Origin: Snodgrassella alvi_G
Lineage (GTDB): Bacteria > Pseudomonadota > Gammaproteobacteria > Burkholderiales > Neisseriaceae
Reading direction: 5' to 3'
Length of the DNA: 63,596 bases
Assembly (NCBI GenBank): GCA_946478525.1
Contig: CAMLCH010000010.1
Location: forward strand, 1 to 63,596
The stretch's first letter is position 1. Every line of letters begins with the position of its first letter. The translations under genes were made by a program, and so were the position numbers. Below, piece after piece: positions 44,700 through 54,323 of this stretch. Under the pieces are notes generated by a model. That model had not been told where the DNA came from and searched no databases. It saw only the letters and a list, made by a program, of their open reading frames with translations.

Positions 44700-45806
44700 T
44701 TATTTTTTTCGTTCATTACCAATCCCCATTAGCATAGCCAGAATCATCATAACCGACAAAGTGGCGGTACCGCCATAACTGACTAATGGCAACGGTACGC
44801 CAACCACAGGTAAAATACCACATACCATCCCCATATTAACAAATGCATAACAGAACAAGGTTAATGTCAGCGCACCGGCCAGCGTCCTTGAGTATAAAGT
44901 TGGGGCTTTAAAAGTGATATACAAACCGCGCATCAGTATAAATGTATAAACAGATACCAGTAAAATATTTCCGATTAAGCCGAATTCCTCACCAAATACA
45001 GCAAAAATAAAGTCAGTGGTTGACTCTGGGATATAATCAAGATGAGTCTGAGATCCTTCCAGCCAGCCCTTACCCCAGACACCACCGGAACCAATGGCAG
45101 TCATAGATTGTAAAATATGATAACCTGCACCAAGACGATCTTTGGTGGGGTCCAGTAATGTCATTACCCGCATACGCTGATAATCATGCATTCCATAATT
45201 CCATATCAGCGGGAGCATCGCCACAAAGCCAATAATAGCGGAAATAATCACTTTCCAGGGCAAGCCTGCGAAGAATATAACAAATAAACCCGATGCCATA
45301 ATCAAAGTCGCCGTACCTAAATCAGGCTGCTTAAGAATTAAGGCAACTGGTATAAAAATTAAGATAAAGGCAGCAATATAATGATACCAGCGAATATTAC
45401 TTTCATTTTTCTGGAAAAACCATGCGATAAGCATTGGGACAGCAATTTTCATGATCTCAGAAGGCTGAATACGTGCAATGCCAATATTTAACCAGCGCGT
45501 TGATCCGTTAACTGTGATACCAACAAAATGTACGCCAAGCAATAGCAATATGCCCATGACATACATTGGCAAAGCAAAATTACTGAGAATTTGGGGCGGT
45601 GTTCGTGCAATTAGCCATAGCAATATAAAGCTTAATATGGTATGTATAGTTTTGTTTTCTAATTGCCCGAAATCTTGTCCATCAGCAGAATAAAGCAGAA
45701 ATAGACTCATCACATAAATGATCAGTAGAGCATAAAAAATCCATACATCCATCGGTGCCCACAAATTATGCCATAATCGTTTAAACCAGTTAAATTCCGT
45801 TTTCAT
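44700..45806 (-). CDS. rodA: Rod-shape-determining SEDS glycosyltransferase RodA
   Basis: This is the peptidoglycan glycosyltransferase of the elongasome, partner of PBP2. The 368-residue protein has about ten membrane helices. It carries the SEDS landmarks LNIGIARIQPSEIMKI (near residue 112), LKQPDLGTATLI (near residue 158), GWLEGSQTHLDYIPESTTDF, and PVVGVPLPLVSYGG near the C terminus. Its start overlaps the mrdA stop by 4 bases (ATGA), so the two are translated as one unit, last in the mre-mrd operon. Confidence 0.97.
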   Translation of the reverse strand: MKTEFNWFKRLWHNLWAPMDVWIFYALLIIYVMSLFLLYSADGQDFGQLENKTIHTILSFILLWLIARTPPQILSNFALPMYVMGILLLLGVHFVGITVNGSTRWLNIGIARIQPSEIMKIAVPMLIAWFFQKNESNIRWYHYIAAFILIFIPVALILKQPDLGTATLIMASGLFVIFFAGLPWKVIISAIIGFVAMLPLIWNYGMHDYQRMRVMTLLDPTKDRLGAGYHILQSMTAIGSGGVWGKGWLEGSQTHLDYIPESTTDFIFAVFGEEFGLIGNILLVSVYTFILMRGLYITFKAPTLYSRTLAGALTLTLFCYAFVNMGMVCGILPVVGVPLPLVSYGGTATLSVMMILAMLMGIGNERKK

Positions 45807-47854
45807 GGTTTAGCCTGTTCACTGGTTTGAGGACGATAAGCACGCAACAATGATGGAATAGCCGCCTGATTATGGCCGTTAAACTCTCTTGCATCCATCG
45901 TTGCATTATTACTTAAATCATTAGAAAGCTGATCAGAAGATTGTTTATTTTCCGCTACTTGAGGCAGATTTTTAAGTTTAAGAAGATAAAAGTCCGCCAG
46001 TTGCCGGGCTAAAGGTGCTGCAGTTGCTCCCCAGCCATTATTTTCAAGTATTACAGCAATAGCAATTTGTGGTTTTTCAACAGGAGCAAACGCAATAAAC
46101 CAGGCATGGTCGCGTAATTGCAATTTTAGCGCAGCAGCGTTGTATCGTGCTCCTTGTTTAATCTGGACTACCTGAGCTGTCCCTGTTTTACCTCCCATTG
46201 TGTAAGACAATCCCGAACCTATTGCCGCTGCTGTGCCACCAGGTCTTAGCACTTTTTGCATAGCTTGTTTAACATACTCAAAATTACTGTATTGAAATGG
46301 TAATTTTCTGATAGGTTGCGGATCAATTAAAATCTTTTTCTGAGTATTATGATCAAGCAGAGCTTGTACAAGGTGAGGACGGTAGACAACACCATCATTA
46401 GCCAAAATAGCTGTCGCAAATGCTACTTGTAATGGAGTATAGGCATTATAACCTTGTCCGATAGCCATGCTCACACTATCAGCAGGTTGCCAAACTCTGG
46501 CAGCCGGTTTGGATTTTGCAAATCTTTTTGCCTTCCATTCGCGAGTAGGCAAAACACCGGCATATTCATGATTGAGATCAATACCAGTTTGTTTACCAAG
46601 ATTAAACTGAGCCAGGTAAGGAGACATTCGATCTACACCCATCTCGTAACCCAAGCGGTAAAAAAAGGTGTCTGACGAAACCTGAATTGCTTTACTTAAA
46701 TCAGCTGTACCATGTCCGCCACGAGCAGCATCGCGAAATAAATGCGTTGAACCAGGTATACTCCACGCTCCCGGAGCAGGTAAAACGCTATTTTGGGTCA
46801 GTTTGCCACTTTCTAATGCCGCCATTGCCATAAATGGTTTGAAAGTCGATCCAGGCGGATACATACCTTGTGTCACCCGATTCAGTAAAGGGTGCTGCCA
46901 GTCTTCATTCAAATTTTTCCAAGTTTCACTATCGATCCCATCTATGAAAAGATTAGGGTTGTAACTTGGTTTGGAAACCATGGCTAAAATGGCTCCAGTC
47001 TGCGGATTAATGGCAACCATAGCACCGCGTTTATTACCCATCAATCGGTCAGCCTCCTGCTGTACACGAATATCCAAACCCAGACGCAATGTTTGTCCAG
47101 GTACCGGAGCCACTGTTTTAATGGTACGAACAATATGTCCTTGAGCGTCTTTTTCTACTTCGCGAAAACCAGGTGTACCATGCAATTGACGCTCATAATA
47201 ATCCTCCAGTCCCATCTTGCCAATATGAGTACTACCACGATATAAAGATGTCAGATTTTCTTTATCCAGCGCCGCCATATCCTTGTCACTAATACGCCCA
47301 ATATACCCAATTATATGCGCCAGTAATTCGCCATATGGATAGTCGCGAAATGTACGAGCATTAATTTCTACACCCGGGAAACGGTACAGTACGGCTCCGA
47401 GCTTACTGGCCTCTTCCATAGTCAGTTTTAATTTTAAAGGCACTTTTTCAAAGGAGCGATAATCGGCTCTGAATTTCTTAAATCGTTTCATATCTCCGGG
47501 TGTGATATCTACATAAGCACGTAAAGCTTCGATAGTGTCATCCAGCTTACCAGATATTTCATTTGGTATGATTTCCAAAGAATATGCGGGATAATTATGT
47601 GCTAATACCACGCCATTAGTATCAATTATCTCACCACGAATTGGGGGAGTGGGAATTAACGAAATGCGATTATTGGTTGCAGCCATTACATAATCATCAT
47701 GCTTTATAACCTGTAAATACACGAAACGCGCGATAAGAATACTAAAACATAAAATGATCAATACAAAAGCAACAGCAATCCTTAACCACAAATCACCATT
47801 TTGGATGGGTTTGGGGCTACGTTTTTTCTTCGTGCGAAATTGCAATGCTTTCAT
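45803..47854 (-). CDS. mrdA: Penicillin-binding protein 2
   Basis: This is the class B transpeptidase that cross-links peptidoglycan during cell elongation. The 683-residue protein has one N-terminal membrane helix (about 24-47) and a non-catalytic pedestal domain. The transpeptidase domain follows, with active Ser336 in PGSTFKP, the SxN-equivalent SSDT motif and the GGKTGTAQ box. A C-terminal extension (about 620-683) rich in Ser, Asn and Gln is longer than usual and probably disordered. It overlaps mreD at the start and rodA at the end by 4 bases each. Confidence 0.97.
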   Translation of the reverse strand: MKALQFRTKKKRSPKPIQNGDLWLRIAVAFVLIILCFSILIARFVYLQVIKHDDYVMAATNNRISLIPTPPIRGEIIDTNGVVLAHNYPAYSLEIIPNEISGKLDDTIEALRAYVDITPGDMKRFKKFRADYRSFEKVPLKLKLTMEEASKLGAVLYRFPGVEINARTFRDYPYGELLAHIIGYIGRISDKDMAALDKENLTSLYRGSTHIGKMGLEDYYERQLHGTPGFREVEKDAQGHIVRTIKTVAPVPGQTLRLGLDIRVQQEADRLMGNKRGAMVAINPQTGAILAMVSKPSYNPNLFIDGIDSETWKNLNEDWQHPLLNRVTQGMYPPGSTFKPFMAMAALESGKLTQNSVLPAPGAWSIPGSTHLFRDAARGGHGTADLSKAIQVSSDTFFYRLGYEMGVDRMSPYLAQFNLGKQTGIDLNHEYAGVLPTREWKAKRFAKSKPAARVWQPADSVSMAIGQGYNAYTPLQVAFATAILANDGVVYRPHLVQALLDHNTQKKILIDPQPIRKLPFQYSNFEYVKQAMQKVLRPGGTAAAIGSGLSYTMGGKTGTAQVVQIKQGARYNAAALKLQLRDHAWFIAFAPVEKPQIAIAVILENNGWGATAAPLARQLADFYLLKLKNLPQVAENKQSSDQLSNDLSNNATMDAREFNGHNQAAIPSLLRAYRPQTSEQAKP

Positions 47855-48348
47855 AAACGTCGGGAGTAAACTAAGTAAAGCATAAATTTAGATATCAATG
47901 GCCACAATAAAGCACTGATAAAAGGGGAGACAAACAAGTTCCAGCCTGCAAATTGATGACTGGCAAAAAAATGAACAATAATTAAAATGATTGTCATCAG
48001 TAGTAGGCTGACAAAAATCAATAATGATTGATAGCCGTAGGAATAGCCCAACATTTGTAAACGATTTTGATCAATAACGTAAACAGCAGCCATTAATGCC
48101 AGCGCATGTTGACCAAATGGTGAACCAGTACCCACGTCTACGATCAGTCCTAAAATAAAGGCAACACCTATACCAACATACTGCGGTCGATACAAACACC
48201 AGTACATCGCCATGACTGCTACACAGTCTGGAAACCAACTGGCAACCGGTTGAGGGAAAGGAATTAAATCCAGTAATACTGCTATCACCAGACTTAATAT
48301 AATAAACCGTTTTTTAGTACGGCGATGCAGGCTATCAAATTCAGTCAT
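47851..48348 (-). CDS. mreD: Rod-shape-determining protein MreD
   Basis: The 165-residue protein has five or six membrane helices and bridges MreC to RodA-PBP2 in the elongasome. The family is poorly conserved but is marked here by the length, the helix pattern, the stretch PQYVGIGVAFILGLIVDVG near residue 54 and the position between mreC and mrdA. It overlaps mreC by 8 bases and mrdA by 4. Confidence 0.92.
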   Translation of the reverse strand: MTEFDSLHRRTKKRFIILSLVIAVLLDLIPFPQPVASWFPDCVAVMAMYWCLYRPQYVGIGVAFILGLIVDVGTGSPFGQHALALMAAVYVIDQNRLQMLGYSYGYQSLLIFVSLLLMTIILIIVHFFASHQFAGWNLFVSPFISALLWPLISKFMLYLVYSRRL

Positions 48349-49231
48349 GGCGGTTAGAAGAAATATTAGCAGCTGAAGTTTCAGCTTGGGAGGTTAACGT
48401 TTGGACTTTCTTTTGCGGTATAACTAAAACAAAATTACTGTTTCGTAAATGGGCTATAGGCTCGATTTGTGCTCGATAATAGGGTGAACCATTACCATTT
48501 TGTGCTTGTTTAACTGTTGCAATAGGAATTCCGGCTGGATAAATGCTATCCATTCCTGATGTCACCAGTAGATCGTTTTGTAATAAGCTAGCATTGGCGG
48601 GGAAATAGCGTAAATCCAGACTACCAGAATGACCATACACTAAGGTTCTAACTCCGGTGCGCATAACCATAGCCGGTATGACCGAGTTACCGTTGGTAAT
48701 TAATGTCACTTCTGCACTATAAGGTCGTACTGCTGTAATTTGACCGATCAGACCATTTTCATCACTAACGGGATCGCCTTCCATCACCGCATGCTGACTA
48801 CCCTTGTCAATGATAAAGCGATCGGCAAGAGGGTTAGAAATATTGGAAACAATTTGCGCTACCTGTGATTGTGGCAATGCTGCTTTTTGCAACTCAGTTA
48901 ACTGATCTAGCTTGGCAACAGTTTTTAGCTGCACTTCCTGTTGATGAATACGCATTTTCAATTGAGCATTTTGTTCTTTTAATTGCTTATTTTCCAGATT
49001 CAAATGCTGTTGGCTTTCAAAAAAAATTATGCTCTTGGCAAACGCATTTATTGGTTGCTGGGCTAACCACTGCAAGGGATACATAGCCGTAGCAATATGA
49101 CTACGAGTTGCATTGACAACACTATATCGATTGTCCAGCAACAGCAAAGCCACCGCCACCAGAGATAAGACGATAAGCTTACTGGTATTGCGAAGGCCAC
49201 TGTTAACAAAATTTAAGGAAGGCTCTGCCAT
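48341..49231 (-). CDS. mreC: Rod-shape-determining protein MreC
   Basis: This periplasmic elongasome scaffold has 296 residues, one membrane helix (about 17-36), a coiled coil (about 68-110) and the two-lobed beta domain with VSNISNPLADRFIIDKG and GVRTLVYGHSG. It activates PBP2-RodA by direct contact. It lies 29 bases downstream of mreB and overlaps mreD by 8 bases. Confidence 0.95.
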   Translation of the reverse strand: MAEPSLNFVNSGLRNTSKLIVLSLVAVALLLLDNRYSVVNATRSHIATAMYPLQWLAQQPINAFAKSIIFFESQQHLNLENKQLKEQNAQLKMRIHQQEVQLKTVAKLDQLTELQKAALPQSQVAQIVSNISNPLADRFIIDKGSQHAVMEGDPVSDENGLIGQITAVRPYSAEVTLITNGNSVIPAMVMRTGVRTLVYGHSGSLDLRYFPANASLLQNDLLVTSGMDSIYPAGIPIATVKQAQNGNGSPYYRAQIEPIAHLRNSNFVLVIPQKKVQTLTSQAETSAANISSNRHD

Positions 49232-49260
49232 CGTTAATTACGTCAGATGTCAAACAAAAT

Positions 49261-50298
49261 TTAAGGATTTGATACGAATACAGAATTCATTTTTCCTATC
49301 ATATCAAGAGCATATCCTGAGCCACGTGCAACACAGGTTAAAGGATCTTCTGCAATCATAACTGGTAAACCAGTTTCTTCAGAAAGTAAGCGATCCAAAC
49401 CCTTTAGCAGAGCACCGCCACCAGTTAAAACCAATCCTCTATCGGCAATATCTGCACCCAGCTCAGGTGGTGTTTGTTCTAAAGCATTTTTTACTGCCTG
49501 AACAATCTGATTTAAAGGTTCCGTTAGTGCCTCCAAAACCTCATTGGAACTAATAGTAAAGGCACGCGGAATTCCCTCAGCCAGATTACGACCTTTAACT
49601 TCAATTTCTTTAACCTCCATGCCTGGAAATGCTGAACCAATATTCTTCTTAATCTCTTCAGAAGTTGATTCGCCAATTAACATGCCGTAATTACGGCGCA
49701 CATAATTAATAATCGCTTCATCAAAAGCATCACCGCCAACACGAATAGAGTGTGAATAGACCACCCCAGACAAAGAAATAACCCCAACTTCAGTGGTACC
49801 ACCGCCGATATCGACAACCATTGAACCAGTTGGCTCTTCAATAGGCAAACCAGCACCTATGGCAGCTGCCATAGGCTCTTCAATCAAATTCACTATTGAA
49901 GCACCAGCCGCCAGAGCTGAATCTCTGATCGCTTTGCGTTCTACTTGAGTTGAACCACAAGGAACACAAATAACGATACGTGGTGCAGTAAAGCGACTAT
50001 TATTCACTTTTTTAATGAACTGTTTGAGCATTTTTTCAGTCACATTAAAGTCAGCAATAACCCCGTCTTTCATCGGACGAATAGCCTGAATGCTGCCGGG
50101 TGTTCTGCCCAGCATTTTTTTAGCAGCCGTACCAACAGCTAGCATGCCATTTTTGGCATTGCCATGATCATTTTGAACAGCAACAACAGAAGGTTCGTTT
50201 AAGACAATACCTTTATTTTTTATAAAAATTAAAGTATTAGCTGTACCTAGATCAATAGCCAGATCGTTGGAAAAATATTGTGTAAAAAAGCGAAACAT
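49261..50298 (-). CDS. mreB: Rod-shape-determining actin homologue MreB
   Basis: This actin-like protein forms membrane-bound filaments that guide cell-wall elongation. The 345-residue protein has the phosphate-1 loop DLGTANTLIF (near residue 17), the phosphate-2 motif DIGGGTTEVGVISLSG (near residue 167) and the adenosine motif LTGGGALLKGLD (near residue 292). The N-terminal MFRFFTQYFSND is an amphipathic membrane-binding stretch. It is the first gene of the rod operon. Coccoid Neisseria species have lost the mre genes, so their presence points to a rod-shaped lineage. Confidence 0.98.
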   Translation of the reverse strand: MFRFFTQYFSNDLAIDLGTANTLIFIKNKGIVLNEPSVVAVQNDHGNAKNGMLAVGTAAKKMLGRTPGSIQAIRPMKDGVIADFNVTEKMLKQFIKKVNNSRFTAPRIVICVPCGSTQVERKAIRDSALAAGASIVNLIEEPMAAAIGAGLPIEEPTGSMVVDIGGGTTEVGVISLSGVVYSHSIRVGGDAFDEAIINYVRRNYGMLIGESTSEEIKKNIGSAFPGMEVKEIEVKGRNLAEGIPRAFTISSNEVLEALTEPLNQIVQAVKNALEQTPPELGADIADRGLVLTGGGALLKGLDRLLSEETGLPVMIAEDPLTCVARGSGYALDMIGKMNSVFVSNP

Positions 50299-50494
50299 GA
50301 GCCTGTCCTAATTGACTTTTAAATTATCTATATTATATATGATTAACAATTTTATAGCGTATTGACCATAAATAAATCAATCCGCCAAAGAATAGGGAAT
50401 TCGGTTATAATTCGGAGCAACGTATTAACCAAAACAGAACGCGCAATGATACCGCAGTTTGCCCGTTTTGCTAAATTAAATTTAAGGATTTTTG

Positions 50495-50782
50495 ATGGCT
50501 TTAACTTTAGGTGATGTTGATAAACTTGCCCGCCTTTCTCGCTTGAATCTGTCAGAAACAGAACGAAGTAGCATGCTAACCGAGCTCAATCATATTTTTG
50601 AACTGGTAGAAAAAATGCAAACGATCAATACTGACGGGGTAGAACCTATGGCTCATCCGCATGAATTGGCTCTGCGAATGCGTGCCGATAAAGTTACTGA
50701 AACCGACCAGCATAGGATTTTGCAGGCCTGTGCACCATTAGTTAATAAAGACTTATATCTGGTTCCCAAAGTTATTGAATAA
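50495..50782 (+). CDS. gatC: Asp-tRNA(Asn)/Glu-tRNA(Gln) amidotransferase subunit C
   Basis: This small subunit (95 residues from the ATG at 50495) stabilises the GatCAB complex. It has the usual pattern DVDKLARLSRLNLSETE near the front and PHELALRMRADKVTE near residue 55. A TTG three bases upstream is in frame but unlikely as start. The gene precedes gatA by 86 bases and has a weak ribosome binding site (TAAGGATT). The divergent gene is mreB. Confidence 0.95.
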   Translation: MALTLGDVDKLARLSRLNLSETERSSMLTELNHIFELVEKMQTINTDGVEPMAHPHELALRMRADKVTETDQHRILQACAPLVNKDLYLVPKVIE

Positions 50783-50868
50783 AATATTTATCCATAGCAA
50801 CTTTTGCATAATATCAGCAGAGACTTACAGACAACCAGTCTTTTGGACATCATATACTAAATAATACT

Positions 50869-52326
50869 ATGCCAAAAAATTACACTTTAAAACAATGCAG
50901 TGAATTATTGCAATCAAAACAGATTTCTGCAACCGAGTTGGCACAAGAATATCTAAATTCCATTGATGAAGACAATGCCAGCTTAAATGCTTACATTACC
51001 CTCAATAAAGAGCAAACCATAACCGAAGCTAAATTAGCTGATAGCATGCTTGCTCAGGGTTATGCCAATGTCTTAACCGGTGTTCCAATTGCCATTAAAG
51101 ATATTTTCTGTCAACAGGGTTGGCGTAGCGCCTGTTCCAGCAAAATGCTGGATAACTTTGAAGCACCATATACTGCTACTGTTATTCAAAACCTGCTTAA
51201 TGCTGGCATGGTGACATTAGGACGCACCAATATGGATGAATTTGCCATGGGTTCTACGACAGAATCCTCTTACTATGGCAATACTCATAATCCATGGCAG
51301 CTACAACATGTACCCGGTGGTTCTTCAGGTGGTTCCGCAGCCGCGGTTGCAGCTCGGCTAGCGCCTGCAGCGTTGGGTTCTGATACTGGTGGTTCTATTC
51401 GTCAGCCAGCGTCTCATTGTGGTATCACCGGCCTTAAGCCCACATATGGCGTTATCAGTCGTTTTGGTATGGTTGCTTATGCATCCAGTTTTGATCAAGC
51501 TGGGCCAATGGCACAGAATGCTGAAGATTGTGCTTTATTACTGAATGCAATGGCCAGCTTTGATCAGCGGGACTCTACCAGCATTGAACGCAATCAAGAA
51601 GATTATACTCGTGATTTAAATCTATCTTTATCAGGCATAAAAGTAGGAGTTCCTAAGGAATTTCTGGGCGAAGGATTATCTGCTGAAGTACATCAAGCTA
51701 TTGATAATATGATCGCACTTTTACAGTCTCAGGGTGCAATCATCACTGAGATATCCTTACCCCATACCGAATTATCCATACCTGCTTATTATGTTCTGGC
51801 CTCAGCCGAGGCCAGTACCAACCTGTCTCGTTATGATGGTGTTCGCTACGGTCATCGTGCATCTGAATTTAACCATTTAGATGAAATGTATAGCAAAAGC
51901 CGAGCAGAAGGATTTGGTACTGAAGTTAAACGTCGTATCATGGTAGGTAGTTATGTTTTATCTCATGGCTATTACGATGCCTATTATCTGAAAGCACAAA
52001 AATTACGGCGTTTAGTTGCTGATGATTTTCAATATGTTTTGAATCAGTGCGACATTATTCTATCACCTGTTGCACCTACAACTGCGCCTGCTTTAGGCAG
52101 TCATGATAAAGATCCAGTGCAAATGTACTTATCTGATATTTATACAGTTTCACTGAATCTTGCCGGACTGCCGGGCATGTCCATTCCTGCCGGATTTGAC
52201 AGTAAGGGCCTGCCAATAGGAGTACAACTAATTGGTAATTATTTTACGGAAAGTCATTTGCTGGGTATTGCACACCAGATTCAACAACATAGTGATTGGC
52301 ACATTCAAGTACCATCTGTATTGTAA
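50869..52326 (+). CDS. gatA: Asp-tRNA(Asn)/Glu-tRNA(Gln) amidotransferase subunit A
   Basis: This amidase subunit releases ammonia from glutamine for transfer to misacylated tRNA. The 485-residue protein has the amidase signature with the Ser-cisSer-Lys triad: the catalytic Lys in VPIAIKDIF, the cis-Ser in PGGSSGGSAAAVAA and the nucleophile Ser in GSDTGGSIRQPA. The sequence is complete. gatB follows 30 bases after the stop. Confidence 0.98.
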   Translation: MPKNYTLKQCSELLQSKQISATELAQEYLNSIDEDNASLNAYITLNKEQTITEAKLADSMLAQGYANVLTGVPIAIKDIFCQQGWRSACSSKMLDNFEAPYTATVIQNLLNAGMVTLGRTNMDEFAMGSTTESSYYGNTHNPWQLQHVPGGSSGGSAAAVAARLAPAALGSDTGGSIRQPASHCGITGLKPTYGVISRFGMVAYASSFDQAGPMAQNAEDCALLLNAMASFDQRDSTSIERNQEDYTRDLNLSLSGIKVGVPKEFLGEGLSAEVHQAIDNMIALLQSQGAIITEISLPHTELSIPAYYVLASAEASTNLSRYDGVRYGHRASEFNHLDEMYSKSRAEGFGTEVKRRIMVGSYVLSHGYYDAYYLKAQKLRRLVADDFQYVLNQCDIILSPVAPTTAPALGSHDKDPVQMYLSDIYTVSLNLAGLPGMSIPAGFDSKGLPIGVQLIGNYFTESHLLGIAHQIQQHSDWHIQVPSVL

Positions 52327-52356
52327 TGACCTGAATTCGAATTGAGAGAAAACAGA

Positions 52357-53784
52357 ATGAATTGGGAAACCGTAATCGGCCTAGAAATTCACGTTCAATT
52401 AAATACCCGATCTAAAATTTTCAGTGGTTCTTCAACCGCATTTGGTGCTGCACCAAATAGTCAGGCTAATGTGGTCGATTGTGCCATGCCAGGTGCTTTA
52501 CCTGTATTGAATCGTGAAGTTGTTAAAAAAGCCATCAAACTGGGTTTGGCTTTAGGTGCGACAATTAATCAGAAAAACGTTTTTGATCGTAAAAATTATT
52601 TTTATCCAGACTTACCTAAAGGCTATCAAATTAGTCAACTGGACTTACCCATTGTTGAACATGGACAACTGGAAATCGTGGTTGGGGACGAGGTTAAACT
52701 TATTAATGTGACCCGTGCTCATATGGAAGAAGATGCTGGTAAATCCATTCATGATGAATTTGAAGAATATACTGGTATTGATTTAAATCGAGCAGGAACA
52801 CCATTACTTGAGGTTGTTTCTGAGCCTGAAATGCGTTCGGCTGCTGATGCCGTCGCGTATGCAAAAGCTATGCACACACTGGTAACATGGCTAGATATTT
52901 GTGATGGTAACATGGCTGAAGGCTCATTCCGTATTGATGCTAATGTCTCAGTACGTCCCAAAGGCCAGCAGGAATTCGGTACACGATGTGAAATCAAAAA
53001 TCTGAATTCTTTCCGTTTTCTGGAGCAAGCTATTAATTATGAGGTTCAACGGCAAATTGAGTTAATTGAGGATGGTGGTAAAGTTGTTCAGCAAACCCGT
53101 CTTTTCGACCCCAATAAGGGTGAAACACGAGCTATGCGCAGTAAAGAAGACGCTCACGATTACCGTTACTTTCCTGATCCGGATTTATTACCAGTATTTA
53201 TTACTGAAGACATGCTCAACAGTACTAAAGCTAGTATGCCGGAATTACCTAAAGAAATGGCAGCACGTTTCATTAAACAATATGAAGTATCAGATTATGA
53301 TGCACGTTTGTTAACTACCAGTCGCCTACAGGCAGACTGGTTCGAACAGGCAGCTAATTTTTGTGGGCAAGGCAAACTGCTTGCTAACTGGATATTAGGA
53401 GAGTTGTCTGCCGCATTAAATAAAAATTCACTGGATATAGCTCAAAGTCCGATCAATGCTGAACGATTAGCCGGCTTGATTAGCCGTATTGCCGACAACA
53501 CCCTCAGTAATAAACTGGCTAAGCAAGTGTTTGAAGCTATGTGGAATACTGATCTCTCAGCTGATGAAATTATTGAACGTGATGGTTTAAAACAAATGAC
53601 CGATACAGGTGCAATTGAAAAAATCATTGACGAAGTATTAGCTAACAATCAAAAATCAGTGGAAGAATTTAAGGCAGGTAAAGAAAAAGCCTTCAATGCT
53701 CTCGTTGGTCAAGTCATGAAAGCTTCACGAGGTAAAGCTAACCCGCAACAGGTTCAAACGCTATTACGTAATAAGCTAAACTAA
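52357..53784 (+). CDS. gatB: Asp-tRNA(Asn)/Glu-tRNA(Gln) amidotransferase subunit B
   Basis: This kinase-like subunit phosphorylates and amidates the misacylated aminoacyl-tRNA. The 475-residue protein from the ATG at 52357 begins MNWETVIGLEIHVQLNT; a TTG 15 bases upstream is in frame but not favoured. The catalytic domain has KNYFYPDLPKGYQISQ and the AHDYRYFPDPDLLP motif. The C-terminal helical YqeY-like tail is complete. The three gat genes form one unit that, with the AspRS in this window, should make Asn-tRNA. Confidence 0.98.
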   Translation: MNWETVIGLEIHVQLNTRSKIFSGSSTAFGAAPNSQANVVDCAMPGALPVLNREVVKKAIKLGLALGATINQKNVFDRKNYFYPDLPKGYQISQLDLPIVEHGQLEIVVGDEVKLINVTRAHMEEDAGKSIHDEFEEYTGIDLNRAGTPLLEVVSEPEMRSAADAVAYAKAMHTLVTWLDICDGNMAEGSFRIDANVSVRPKGQQEFGTRCEIKNLNSFRFLEQAINYEVQRQIELIEDGGKVVQQTRLFDPNKGETRAMRSKEDAHDYRYFPDPDLLPVFITEDMLNSTKASMPELPKEMAARFIKQYEVSDYDARLLTTSRLQADWFEQAANFCGQGKLLANWILGELSAALNKNSLDIAQSPINAERLAGLISRIADNTLSNKLAKQVFEAMWNTDLSADEIIERDGLKQMTDTGAIEKIIDEVLANNQKSVEEFKAGKEKAFNALVGQVMKASRGKANPQQVQTLLRNKLN

Positions 53785-53837
53785 ACCTAGCAAAATCTTG
53801 ATGGTATTTACTGTACTCAATCAGATAAGGATGAGAT

Positions 53838-54323
53838 ATGAAAAAATGGCTGTTATTAGCCATCACTTGTATATTAAGTAGCTGTGGTTTTCATTTGAAA
53901 GGAACTTCAGTATTTGATAAGCCAATGCCATACCGATCCTGGCAAATTGAAGGCGGCAACATGCAGCGTCCACTGGAAACCGTTTTACGTCGACAACCAA
54001 ACATAGTTGTGGATGACGAAAATCCAGATGTGGTCGTCAAAGTTCTATCTGCTACTCAAAATATGTCTACTTCGGCAGTTGATATTTCAGGTAGTGCCAG
54101 TGAATACTTATTAGTATTAGCAGTTAAGGTGCAGGCGTATCGACATGGTAAACCACTTGGCGATCCAATAGAAGTGAATATCCAGCGTTATATGGATTAT
54201 TCAGATCATGAAGTACTGGCCAAAGAAAATGAACAAAATCTGATCTGGCGAGATATTCAAACAGATGCTGCAGAACAGATTGTTCATCGGCTAACTTATT
54301 TACCAATAGTTGCAGACGAATGA
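53838..54323 (+). CDS. lptE: LPS-assembly lipoprotein LptE
   Basis: This outer-membrane lipoprotein plugs the LptD barrel that inserts LPS. The 161-residue protein has a lipoprotein signal ending in LSSC (Cys16), followed by GFHLKG, the standard LptE beginning. The rest is the usual beta-sheet domain (DENPDVVVKVLSATQ, SASEYLLVLAVKVQ). It overlaps the holA start by 4 bases (ATGA). In many proteobacteria leuS precedes this pair; here gatB does. Confidence 0.93.
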   Translation: MKKWLLLAITCILSSCGFHLKGTSVFDKPMPYRSWQIEGGNMQRPLETVLRRQPNIVVDDENPDVVVKVLSATQNMSTSAVDISGSASEYLLVLAVKVQAYRHGKPLGDPIEVNIQRYMDYSDHEVLAKENEQNLIWRDIQTDAAEQIVHRLTYLPIVADE

